A stretch of DNA of 64,000 bases from Chytridium lagenaria (taxonomy: Eukaryota > Chytridiomycota > Chytridiomycetes > Chytridiales > Chytridiaceae), in NCBI GenBank assembly GCA_025449115.1, contig JAHLKC010000147.1, positions 34,888-98,887 of the forward strand. The letters run 5' to 3'. How positions within the stretch are numbered: position 1 is the stretch's first letter; the number at the start of each line of letters is the position of its first letter. A program made the position numbers and the translations under genes. The notes beneath the pieces were generated by a model that was given only the letters and a program-made list of their open reading frames with translations, was not told where the DNA came from and made no database searches. Below, in pieces: positions 22,719 through 33,870 of this stretch.

Positions 22719-25700
22719 TTAATCAACCACTTTAACCATCCCAAACTTTGCTCGTAATTCTTCAAACTTCGTTCGCGGCAAAGCTTTCGTAAACAAGTCT
22801 GCAGGTTGCTCTTTTCGTGTTCAGGTACTCCACGCGTATTTTCTTCGCGTTAACCCTATCTCGTATGACGTGGAACCTTCTATCCACGTGTCGTGAACTT
22901 TGCGATATTATCGGCGTGCTGGCGAGGGAATTTGCTGTCGTGTTGTCGCCGTAAATCACCGGGGGGTCATTAAACGTATAACCCAACTCCCCCAGAAGTT
23001 GGCTAACCCATATCATATGTGACGATGCTTCACTAAGTGAAACATATTCAGCTTCTGCGGTAGACTGGGCCGTCGTTGCTTGTTTCTTCGTTCCCCACAC
23101 CACAGCTCCCCCGTTTAACGTGATCACAAAACCACTCGTTGACTTCATGTCGTCTGGATCCGTTCCCATGTCGGCGTCTGCATATCCCACCAATTCCAGC
23201 TTGTCCTTTCTAGTATACTGAATACCCAATTGCTTCGTTTGCTGTAAGTATCCACAAGTTCGGTAAAGCGCATCCCAATGCGCTGGGTAAGGGTTCTCTT
23301 GAAACCTAGCGCTCATTCCAAGCGCGAATGCTATATCAGGTCGAGTTCCAATCATCGCATGCATTAAAGATCCAGTGTACTGTCGGTATCCTTGATTCTT
23401 CTCGTTCGTTTTCATTATCTCCCCTTCCATGTTCTTCAGGAGTTTCTTCACGGCGTCCATTGGAGTATAGTGTAAAAGAGTTTTCGGTAATTCCAGCTTT
23501 TGACCCATCGTTTCGATGTATCTCTGCTGGAACACCACAATCTTCCCTTTTACACGATCATATCGACATTGCCACCCCAGGACGTATCGAAAACTTGATG
23601 CTCTTGTACCTCGGTAACGTCTCATGAATCGTTTTTCTGATCGATCTAATTCCTCCTTGCTCGTCGACGCTTCTATGATATCATCGACGTAAACTCCCTT
23701 CAAGGTGAGATCCTTGCCGTTTCGCTTGTAATAAAGGCATGGATCCGCCGCTGACCGAGTAAACTTCTCCTCGTCGACTTGGAACGTGTTCAAGTCGGTG
23801 TTGAAACACATTGGTGCTTGAACGAGTCCGTAGAGACTCTTCATGCACAGGCACACCCAGTCTTCCTTCCCTTCAACGACGAATCCTTCAGGCTGTTCAA
23901 TATATATCTCATGATCTTCCAACTTCCCATTCAAAAACGCGGTCTTGACGTCGTATTGTCGAATCTCCATGTTTTCTTGACAAGCGACCGCAAGCATCAC
24001 TCTCAACGTGCTTGCTTGATGACAGGTGCAAATTTCTCGTCATAGTCGATTCCTTGTTTCTGCGAGTAGCCTTTAGCAACAAATCTCGCTTTTCGTTTAT
24101 CGAGATTACCCAACTCATCTCGCTTTGTTTTGTACACCCATCCTGATTTAATAATCTTTCTCCCTTTAGGTCGGGGAACCAACCTCCATGTTCCCATCTC
24201 AACCAAACTTTTCATTTCTTCCTCCATCGCTTTCCTCCACTCGTCCTTCTCCTTCCTACCCATCGCTTCCTGGTAGGTCTTTGGTTCGTCGTCATCTTCT
24301 AACGATGCCGTGTTTGCTGATGGTCTAACCGTCCAAAACTCTCCAGGCTTCTTCTTGTTCCGTGTTGACCTTCGAAGGGATGTTTCGTATGGCTCATCCA
24401 GGTCTTCACGGAAGTTTGGAACTCTTCTTCCACCGGATCGTCGAACGGTAGGTGAGTGAGGTTCTTCTCTTTCTTCATCTTCATCGTCGTCGCGATCAGG
24501 TGTATGATAACTAACATTATCATCTTCATCATCAGACTCTTCGTCATTAATCGCCGTGTCAACTTCACTACCACCAGAGCTTGACGAGTCTGTAGAGTAA
24601 TCCGGTAAGTCTAGATCGTTTTTCCATTCTTGAACCTCCCCTTCAAACTTTGATTCTCCCTTCTCTGCTTCCGCCGCCATTACTCCCTCGTTAAAAATGA
24701 CTGACTTGCTTCTAACTAACTTATTCGTTTGCAAATCCCAAAGGCGATAGCCCAGCGGCTCATACCCAACGAGAGCACACCGTCGTGCGTTGAAATCACC
24801 CTTCTTACGTTGCTGCTTGGGTATCAATACGAGTGCCAGGCAACCCCAACCACGGAGTCTTGACAAGTCAGGTTTAACTCCAGCAAATCTCTCAAGCGGC
24901 GTTGCATCTTGTTCGTTCGTTCGGGTTGGTGATCGGTTAATGAGGTAAGCTGCAGCCATCACGGCTTCACCCCAAAAACGCGTTTCGAGTTTTGAAGAAC
25001 TTAACATGCTTTTAGACCTCTCGTTCAAGGTCCTGTTCATACGTTCGGCAACACCGTTCTGTTGCGGTGTGTACGGCATGGTGAAGGTAAGTCTAATCCC
25101 ATGCTCTAAACACCAATCCTTCATTGGTTTGTTGTTGAATTCGCCGCCGTTGTCTGCTACGATTTCAATGAGCTTCCTTTTGATTTTCTTCTCGGCTTCT
25201 TCTTTAAAACTTTTGATGAACTTGAACGACTCATTCTTCTTCTTGCACAGGTAAACGGTAACGTAGTTTGTTGCGCTATCGACGATGGTGAGGAAGTAAC
25301 GTGCGCCGCCATTTGACGCGGTCTTCATAGGTCCAACGATGTCAACGTGGATTTTCTCGAGAGGCTCCTTGGCTTTCAACTCGTCGGGTTTGTCAGGAAA
25401 TGATGTCCTTGTCATTTTCCCATCAACACAACCCTCACACAGGTAAGTGTCTCTTCATTCGTCATCTTGACTCCCTTCGCTACCTTCATTAACTTCTTCA
25501 CTCCCTTCTTTCCTAGATGACCCATCCGCAAGTGCCACTGGTGCGGTGTCAGAGTCTTCTCGACCTTTGCTGAGGCGTGCTTGGCTTGAATTCGATGACT
25601 TGATCAAGGTAAATGAGATTCTCTTTGCTGCTGTAGGTGAACGTTGCAAGTGCTTGTGCTGACGGTTCTTTCTTTGGTTTAAGGTCGTATCCGTCGTCCT

Positions 25701-26997
25701 TCGGGAATATGTCAAGATCCTTCTTTCTCGCCATCCCAAGCGAGATCAGGTTCCGTCCGATGTTTGGTACGTATAACACGTTCTTGAGTATTAACGTTCC
25801 TGTTCTTTCACCGTTTCTAATCTTCACTTCACAGTCACCAACTCCACGGGATTCAAGATTGCTGTTGTTGTCGGCAGTGCTGATGTTGCACTGGATGGAG
25901 CGGTAGTTCGACAGGATGTTGCGCTGGAACGTCATGTGGTGAGTGGCTCCAGAGTCTAACATCCATCTGGTGTCTCTAGTCTGCGGACCGCCTTCCGAGC
26001 TCATGTTGACGGTAGGTACTGCTGCAACGAAGACCACAGGATTTCCTCCGTTGTTGATGTTCTGATTGTTGTTTTGGTTTGCCAGGTTTGCATTAGGTCC
26101 TCGATTCCAACCACCTCGGCCTCGACCTCCTCTTCCGCGTCCTCCTCGACCACGGAAACCACCGCGACCTCTTCCTCGGTAAAAGCCTCTTCCTGCAGCC
26201 GCAGGTTGAGCTTGGGTTCGTTGTCTCTTTCATTTCTGTTGTCGTTATTTCTTCTCGCGCTCCAACAGTCTCTTGCTAAGTGGCCTTTCTTTCCGCAATT
26301 GTAGCATTCTCGGTCCTCGCCGCCGCGGTGTCTTTGTTGTTGATTATTGTAGCGTCCCGCAGCGTGAGCCTGAGCGCCTTCATTCTCTTCATTTTCTTTC
26401 TTTCTCTCTTTCAGTTTCGTTTCATGATCTAACAGCTTTCCAACGACATAGGCATAGTCAGCCTCGGCTTTGGGTTCGTTCTCGAGGAGATTGACTATGA
26501 TGTCGTATGCTTCCGGGAGGGTCGTCAAGAGGATGGAGATGTGTTGCGGGGTTGCCGTGTCTTCCCCCGCTGCCTTCAGTTGCTGAATGGTTGACGAGAC
26601 CTCCGCGATGTAAGTCTTTAAGTCGTCTTCTTCTTTCATCTTCAAGTTCGTGAGTTTGCGTCTAATCGCGTTTCTGTTCGTCTGAGCCTTTCTCTCATAG
26701 GTCTCGATGATTTTATCCCATGTCGCCTTGCCGTAGATTCATCCTGGATTAGCGGTAAGATGATATCATGAACTCTTGATTCAATTCTCGCTTTTGCTTT
26801 CATGTCCAGGTCTTCTTCTTCTAACCTAGTCTTCTTTTCGGCATTTGTAGGCGTGTCAACAACTGCATAGGGCGTCCAGCCCTTCTCGACGATCTTCCAA
26901 AAGCCTTTGCCTTTCAAGTACCCGATCATGCGGTACTTCCAGATGTGGAACTGTGTCCCATCAAACATCACCGTTTGTCGTCGTTTTCTTTCGTCAT
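22719..26997 (-). pseudogene. Copia K gag-pol, few breaks
   Basis: Gag at about 26997-26040 has the zinc knuckle CYNCGKKGHLARDC (near 26270-26310) and an RG-rich stretch. Protease DSGATHHMT is near 25940. An open stretch 25415-24003 (470 codons) covers integrase (HVDIVGP, VADNGGEF, NGVAERMNRT), the acidic linker and the RT N-terminus. A second one, 24006-22762 (414 codons), covers RT (YDVKTAFLNGK, YVDDIIEAS) and RNase H (STAEAEYVSLSEA, YGDNTTANS). The two are offset by one frame at 24003-24006. Further single-base breaks are near 26970, 26730, 26040, 25570, 25450 and 22815. A working copy would need only a handful of corrections, so recent activity of the family is likely. Confidence 0.9.
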
Positions 26998-27114
26998 CTT
27001 CTCGTGTTGACAGCTTGCTTTCTTTCTTGGGATAAACGCTCTTTTCTCTTTTACTCTTCGGCCCTCAAATGGATCGATTCACTCCTCCTTCCAACCAGGT
27101 GAAGTGCTACCACT

Positions 27115-27515
27115 TGTAGGGGTTACGGCGCTCAATTGTAATTAAATTATAAATATTAATAAAGGGAATTAATCTATAAAGAATAGTGATGGAGTCTCCA
27201 GCGGTGACAGAGATGTAATTACTACGAAACTTCCATGTATTAATGTTAACTACTTCTCGCAATACATGTAGAGGGTGGGGATTTACACCAGAACTCATGA
27301 CCCGTAAATCCCTCCAATTACGTATCATAAATAAACATAAAGTAATAAGGTTAAGGGGGATTAACGCTTCCTCAAATGGAATGAGGAGCTCAATAAACTG
27401 ATCAACTCAAAAACTTAAAATAACGCGTAACAAATAGGTTCGGGGGAAAAATAACTTAGACAAAATAACGAATGTGGGTGAGTGAAACAAAATAGAAAGA
27501 TGAATAAACCCAACA
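27115..27515 (-). repeat. 5' LTR of copia K
   Basis: 401 bp, TGTAGGGG...CCCAACA, nearly identical to 22288-22687 and to 9805-10205. Confidence 0.94.
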
Positions 27516-27531
27516 GTCTTTCTGTTTCTAG

Positions 27532-28550
27532 GTTGCTTCAGACTGTTAAAAAGATTGTGCATGAACGGAACCAGCTACCACTTACGCCTGGCGACGGGAT
27601 CTATCGCCACGAAAGGAGCTGGGGCTGTTTCAGAAGCCTCTCCGATTGCTAAAGACGGAATGTCATCCTCCTATTTTCTTATTTTTCTCGCGTTTAATTA
27701 TTGTTAATGTCTTGGATTCTATTTATCTTGCTAGCCATGTCAAAGATGTTTACCCTTGGCAAGGCGCTCGTGTGAACACGGATCCGAAATTCAGAAACTC
27801 GATGAAGACTTTGAACGAGTTGTTCCAAGAACTAACTTCTGCGGCGCGCGAGGAGGGGAAGAGCCTGGGAAGGCGTTTGCTGAGGTTTTGGGTCGCGTTT
27901 GCGGAGATGTGAAGGGATATCTTAAAGGCGCTAGGAAATGGGAGGCTGAGGAGGAGGAGGAGAGCGAATAGCAGGCTGAAGAGTATGGAGGGGAAGAAGA
28001 GGGGGGGAGGATCAGGAAGTCCCATTGAGAAGTAGTCGACGCAAAGGAGTTACTGCTGGAAGGCAAGCTTATATTTCCTTTTTTTTCCGTACTGTCTTTT
28101 TTTTAATTTCCTAATGCATTTGAATTGTTAAAGGGAGGAGAAGGCGTCTGAGAAGAAGCCAAGGATTCATGCACAGGCTAAGGTTAAGTAAGTGCCATTT
28201 TTTCTACTTAATATTTGCTTTAGATCGTTTATTGCGCTTTCTCTTGTTGACATTTGCCTCTTTTTTAAATATCAGGACTCATTCCCGATCAAAAGAAGAC
28301 CGTCGAAGCACCTGAGCCCAGCAAGTCCAAGTCCAAGCAAATGGTTCTCGGAGCTGAGACCTGTCCTAGCTCCACAATGTCTGGACCGGCTGCGATGGAT
28401 GCTCCACGTCGCCCTCACGCTAAGGCTTCACCAAAGCGCTCCGGATACAAGACCGAAGGTCGCCAAAAAGAGGCCAAGTTGCCCCCAAGTGAGGCCCCAG
28501 GCGAGTGGGGAGAGACTCCTATCAAACAGCAGGAGTCTCTGAGCGAACTC
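27532..28550 (+). pseudogene. 3' exons of the split host gene
   Basis: Begins right after the acceptor TTTCTAG (ending 27531). The entry frame from the donor at 10281 gives LLQTVKKIVHERNQLPL. Further coding blocks are VKDVYPWQGARVNTDPKFR...SMKTLNELFQELTSAAREE (27740-27860) and, one base off, AFAEVLGRVCGDVKGYLKGA. An Arg/Lys-Glu-rich exon then ends at donor GTAAGTGCC (28188), and an exon after ATATCAG (28275) has KSKSKQMVLGAETCP and Lys/Pro/Ser-rich sequence to 28550. Single-base frame changes are needed near 27590 and 27870. A copia fragment truncates the end. The basic, low-complexity C-terminus hints at a nuclear or scaffold role, but no family is recognised. Confidence 0.55.
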
Positions 28551-29056
28551 AGTTTGAAGAACTATGCGCTAAGTTTGGGATGGTCAAAGTAGTCGAGTAA
28601 AACTGCTCGTTTAGAAAGCTGAGGGGAGAATGTTGGGTTTAATCTTTCTAGTTTGTTTTTACTTACCCGCATTCTTTATGTCACTAAGTTCATTTATGCC
28701 CTCGCACTGTTTCTTGCCTGAATTTCTGAGTTTAAATTTATTATTCGTTTTGCTGCTCATACCATTTATGTCAGCGTTAATCCCCGCACGTTAATCCCCG
28801 CGCGTCATTTGGTTAAGTTACTTTACATGTTTGTTTGTGACAATGAGGGATGAACGGGTCATGAGACCTTGTTAGCTTGGAGTGCCACCCTCATATATAC
28901 CTGTAGTGTTTTTGAAAGCATTTAATTATAAGAAGTTAGTTGTCATCAGTATTATTCAGTAGTCACCTCTGGAGACATCGTCACCAGTTTACACATTTGT
29001 TATTATTAGTTTAATAGTTATTCCGTATTATTACAAGAGCCCCGTGAACCCTTACA
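28551..29056 (+). mobile_element. 5'-truncated copia: RNase H tail plus 3' LTR
   Basis: TTTGAAGAACTATGCGCTAAG matches the end of copia RNase H (KFEELRAKFGMVKVV), followed by the polypurine region and an LTR at 28631-29056 (TGTTGGGTTTAATC...CCCTTACA, 426 bp). The LTR is related to the I/D LTR (GACAATGAGGGATG, GTTGTCATCAGTATTA) but diverged. The left edge is fused to the host exon, so host-frame translation reads into it and stops at 28592. Confidence 0.85.
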
Positions 29057-29246
29057 TCTTGCCGTGCATCAAAACATCTACATTTTCCGTTACAAGCTTA
29101 CTGTTAGAACTGTAAGATAAAACTTCTTCTTCCAGCATGATCGTAATGAAATCCGCTATTTGAGAAATTGTTTAGTCTGTACCAACTAGCGAGCTGCTAT
29201 AAAGGACAAGGATAATGGGCCTTATCTTAGGACATTTTAACCTCAT

Positions 29247-30114
29247 TCAGTCAAGTGACATTATTTGAGTCAACAAGGCAAAATTCTTCTCTTGAGTGGT
29301 CCTATTGTTCTTCTTAATGTGTACTTCACATACCTCTTTAAATCTTGTAAAAAAAGCCTCATGCAGCTCAATTGGGTCAGCTTTATTATCTGTCCACAGA
29401 AAATGGATGTTCTCTTTGTATTGTTTGTGGTTAAATGACAGTCCCACCAGTATCATGAAACAGTTCTTGTGCGGGTTCCATTTCTTCGTAGCATTTCCTG
29501 AAAACTCATCACTGAATAAAGCACCAGCACATTCATGACGGGACGGCTGCCTGCCTTCACAAATGAATGATGACGTGAAGTCATTTAACACTCTACGTTG
29601 AATGATTCCAGTGGTATCCAGAATTCCCACAATCTCTATTTTTGTAGACCAGTCATTCCGTTAGAAAGTGTGCCTTCCAACCACGTCACGTGAATGTGGG
29701 ATATGTCTTGTAAAGTAGAAGGTCGCTCCAGTTGAGAGTCCAAAACCCAAGCACCGTGTAACTTTATTGTACGACAGTAGCAGATGGCACATTAAGACTT
29801 CAGCCCCAAATTGATCAACGTCCATTCTCAGTATTCAGCCATAGACACCAGAAATGCAAATATAATCCCCAACAAAGTATTTTATGCTCATATATAAAAC
29901 CATAGGGCAACTGAGCTGCTCCAAACTTCTCTACATTTGAATCAGAGCCAAGTGTGTCACCTCTAATCCACCAGCTTTGCCAATAGAAGTCAACTACTCT
30001 GCAATGTGGACTTTTGAGAGCTCTTGCCAAGTTGTTTGGCAAGGGCTTACAAATTAATATATCTTCCAGTCTGTCTTTCTTTTTGCCTTTGATATAGGTG
30101 CTGTCTGTCTTCAA
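29247..30114 (-). pseudogene. Relic of a basidiomycete-type DNA transposase
   Basis: The - strand frame 29630-29247 contains FSDEFSGNATKKWNPHKN and NIHFLWTDNKADPIELHEAF. These resemble the DDVSGN-x-SK-x-WNKH and HFVSTSPHA...PQE blocks of a transposase-like protein family that is abundant in fungal genomes (resemblance recalled, not searched). Upstream, 30114-29815 (VDFYWQSWWIRGDTLGSDSN) may belong to the same protein. No terminal repeats were found and the frame is broken. Confidence 0.45.
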
Positions 30115-30732
30115 CCAAGCTCGTTGACCATAAGGTGTTTTTCAGTAAAGACACGGTTAACTCCAAGATCTCGCAATGGGGAGGGTTACATTTCTGAGGG
30201 TTACAATTCTGAGGGCAACAAAGATGAGGGTTCTTAAAAGTATCTGACCCATTTTTACGTCGTCAAAGAAAGTCGTGCTGTCACTTGGATAAGTTCCAAA
30301 CAACCCCTGTGGTTGTTGGTGTTTGTATTGGGCGTGAAAGCGGTGCTGACTTGCCCATGAAAGCCACTGTTGTTGATGGAGCAACTTTTGTCATCACAAT
30401 TACTTTCTTTGCTTGTAAGCCATTGTGAAGTCCGAATTCCACATCGGAATCCGTATTTGAATCCAACAAGTCACCCTCCACTTAGTTTTCCGGCAATTGT
30501 TGATATGAGTCACCCTCCTCACAACATTTGGATTCATTCACAGACAAACCCTTCCCATGAAACTTCCTCCAGCTCCTGTCTCAGCCAGATTATTGTTTCC
30601 ATTCCCGTAAGCCAAAATACTTATTACTTGCACGTTTTTAGATATGCTGTTTAATGCAATAAATAATTGTGAAAATGAGGCCCACACTGACTGAACTCTC
30701 CTCCTCCCTGCAACCGATCTGAAAAATATCCT

Positions 30733-31190
30733 GCATATCCCCTCCAGCATCACCTCTCCCTATGAAGCGTTTCATGAGATAGCACCATTCATCAAGCACC
30801 TGCATGTTGCCGGTTGTGAGTGTGATTACTTTTTGCCTAAGTCACAACATAACTCTAAGCTTGGTTCTCACACTGCAGTCGCCGTTCACATAGGTGCTTT
30901 GCCAAAATTCCTAGCTAAACTTTTAGATCTACATACTAATAGGCTCATTTACAGCCGCCACACAGATGTTACCTTTCACAAGACCACTTTTCCTCCCCTT
31001 GCTGCCTGTCCCTTCCTTCCTGATGCACCATTATCCTCCTTCATCCCACCTTCAACCCTACTGAACGTTCTTCACTTGACAAGGTCATACCAAATTACCT
31101 GTCATTTGTTTCCAAACATCGACATACCTTTCCACCTCCACCTCCTACCATTGACAATTTGCCTCTACCACCCACTGCAGCTCTCTTGTG
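30733..31190 (+). pseudogene. Copia integrase C-terminal fragment, L lineage
   Basis: The translation resembles the L element at 45108-46223. The SPYEAFHEIAPFI block, LLDLHTNRLIYSRHTDVTF, and a Pro-rich tail (FPPLAACPFLPDAPLSSF) match L's SPFESFFQIAPFV, LLDLRTNRLITRRLKDVIF and FPPVILRPPIPSAPLSL. No LTR is attached and it is far diverged. Confidence 0.75.
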
Positions 31191-33249
31191 CTGTACAGCT
31201 CTGCTGTTCTTGCAAGGTTTTATTATGGAAAAGGAAGAGAAATAACGAAGAATAATGAAAAGAACCTACGCAAGGATCACACTTTCCTAGGTAAAAAGGG
31301 CTACAAGGAGGGAGTCTATCCTTCTCCATGGAGTATCCTGGACCTTCCACAATCATCTGTAAGCTGTTAAACCTCCTTCCTACTTGATCCTCTCTGGTCG
31401 CACTCCCTGTTGAGGACAAGTAGACAGCCCAGATCATCGTAAAGAAAGCAGTAATAGAGTGGTTTATCTGAGCAGGTGTTTCTAAGAGGTTGTGCCATGA
31501 ATTCTCAATAACTCTGGTTTACCATTCCTTAGAACTTGGTTGTCTTGACCTAGCATTGCGGCACCCTCTGGCAATGTCCCATCCTTGAACGCCTCACAGG
31601 ATACTCAAAAACATTGTGTAATAAAAGGGTAGGGAGAGCACAGCACAGGGCTGGCCTAGAACGAGGTCTTTATGGGTGTTATAAACAAATCAAGTTTTCC
31701 TCAATCTCTAATTTACAGAATACAATCAAGGGGGATATGATATGTACACAAACACAACAAAACACACACAACATAAACACAAGCCCGCCGTCAACTCCGC
31801 ACACATAATAGATCTCCATGCACCTAGACAGGAAGGGGAGAGACAAAGGGTAATGGGAGGTAAAATATTTAACAAACAATTTAAGAGCAAGTACTTACAC
31901 ACTTGTGCCTGTTCAGTGGAGTTCCTTCATAACTTCACACCTACTCCTAGCTCAAGAGTCAAGCCCTATTCTGTCTTTAGTGACAGCGGGGAGTTAAGTT
32001 GCAGTGGATCTAATGGTCAATAAGAGAGGGAAACAGAGATAACCCTAGTGATTGGATCCAAAGAAACTAGGGGGAAGGGGTCTATGATAAGGGATTCCAC
32101 CCTGCTCCAAGGATTGAAATAGGTCTCTAGATTGCTGCAATAAGCTGTTTTAGCATGTTTCTATCTCAAGCGCGTTCATCCAGGACCCTGCCCATGCAGC
32201 ACTTCCACTGCATGCATGATGATATTCTCTCTGGTGGCCTCCTCTGCTAAGCCTTGACATACGGAGGTAGAGATCATATTGAAGGTGACTCTATTAACTC
32301 TCTGTATGTACTCCAGAGTTGAGAATAAAGCCCTACACATTTGTTAAGGGATGCAAGAATTTGTTGTGACGAGGGTTTCATTTGGTCGTTCTTGTGTCAG
32401 TACTAAGGGGAGTAAAGAAAAAAGTGCCTCATAAGTACACTACCATTTTTGTGCCAGGCTAAAATCAGAAAATTGACTTTTTGTCAAAATTCACAAATAA
32501 GATTGGTATAAATTCAGGTTGATTTTAAAAAATGATGGATTTTGCTTGACGGAACTCATCTGATATAAAGCAAAAACATTGTAACACATAATTAATATTT
32601 TCTTCACCTCAATCCACACACCCAAGGTAATACCACAGGAAAAGTCATTATATTGTGAGGAAAAATCCTTGATTCTTATTGGACAAGCTGTGTCATGGCG
32701 TGACGACCAAATCCCCATCAACATTAAGAAATTCTTTATGTCCGCAACAATACGGCACAAACGAAGTTACAAGAGCCATCACTGCACCATCTGCAATAAA
32801 AGTGTGGTAGGGACAAAGTCCCATGTTGTTTGACATGAGAAAACGTTCAAACATCAAGAGGCTTTCAAGCGGTGGTGTATCCTCTAAGAGTCAGCAAAGC
32901 AATAGCCATACCATGGTAACAGCTTTGCAATGAAAGAAGCATTTTTATTAATGGCATTAATAGGGTTATGCGCGGCGCTCCATTGAGTCAAGACCAAATG
33001 GATGCTATAGACTTTGGACAGTAATCAAGGGCTGGTCAGTGGATCAGCCAATTACCTATTCAGAAACTTCAAACTCGATCCCCCAGGCTGAAACAGAGGT
33101 TTTACTTTATGGTTCCTCCAGCAAGCTCACATCGGACTACCTTGGAATAAGGGTTAATCACCGAGAATTACAGCCATCACAAGGTAATTGTTAGGGTATT
33201 TTTAAAAAACCGTATCTCACAATTAAATGTAAGGCTGCCCCTTCTTGTA
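31191..33249. other. No recognisable gene
   Basis: AT-rich DNA with short unsupported reading frames on both strands (for example 31614-31808 and 32760-32491). No conserved motif, repeat boundary or RNA gene was recognised. Probably decayed transposon sequence. Confidence 0.6.
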
Positions 33250-33870
33250 TTGAATAGCTTGCGGGTGTTTGCCAATTTTGTTGATTTATCAAATAACGTC
33301 GCCATCACCGCGGTTAATGTTCAACATCGTTGCCTAAACCATTGCATGCAGACTGGACAAAAGGAGATTCTTACTGAACGCCAACGAACAGGCACATTTT
33401 CTCGAGTAATTGAGCATGGAGATGATAAGTTTTTTATTCTAATTCATTTGCCCACGGCAAACAGGACGTATGCAAATAAGCTGTCGCGATTTGACAACGC
33501 TGAGGATACTAATGTGGGTGTGATCCTACTTCAATCTCAGCACACAGCAAACGCAACCCCGCCACCAACATCTGCCAGAGGTAGTTCACGATTCAATTAA
33601 TATATTTGACACCTGATAGTGAACCAACCTCCGCCAGTTTCCACGATAAGGGCCACCCCCCAACTTTCTCTCTGCAAGTTAACGTTGAGAGTGTGATCCC
33701 ATCACAGTCTCAACACACATAAAACCTGATCCCACGACCAACATCTGCCAGAGGTAAGTCGCAATCCAATACATATTTAACACCCCTTAGTGAACCAACC
33801 TCCTCCAGTTCCCACGTTAGGAGCCATGCCGTCAACTTCTTCTCAACCCCTCACGCTGAACACCATCGAA
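33250..33870 (+). pseudogene. Unknown gene relic with a duplicated exon-intron module
   Basis: An open frame (about 33250-33600) contains CLNHCMQTGQKEILTERQR and ends NVGVILLQSQHTANA. The segment 33518-33690 is repeated at 33691-33850. Each copy has a coding block (SVI-x-x-QSQHT and PPTSARG or similar), a mini-intron (GTAGTTCACG...CTGATAG, 39 nt; GTAAGTCGCA...CCTTAG, 37 nt) and an EPTS-rich block. The protein family is not recognised, and copy 2 has a stop after QSQHT. Confidence 0.4.
33518..33850 (+). repeat. Two-copy tandem repeat, 173-bp period
   Basis: GTGTGATCC starts both copies (33518 and 33691). CCAACATCTGCCAGAGGTA and AGTGAACCAACCTCC recur at the same offset. The copies are clearly diverged, so the duplication is old. 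Confidence 0.8.

Larger units (their letters stand above)
22288..27515 (-). mobile_element. Full-length copia element K (best-preserved copy)
   Basis: LTRs 22288-22687 and 27115-27515 with primer site and polypurine tract. Its flanks TGGAT (22283-22287) and GTCTT (27516-27520) do not match each other but are the reverse complements of the flanks of E. Long open stretches make it the reference copy of the family. Confidence 0.94.

Noticed and set aside
4992..27515. Loss of target duplications of E and K by simple mutation
   Set aside because: All four flanks pair perfectly crosswise in reverse complement and the pol halves of I/D rejoin; random erosion would not give that.
27646..27912. Use of the ATG near 27646 as a gene start
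   Set aside because: It lies in intron-like T-rich sequence; the coding part after 27736 is better explained as an exon of the split gene.
31614..32023. Small genes in the 31.6-32.0 kb stretch
   Set aside because: Frames overlap on both strands, are compositionally biased and match nothing recognised.
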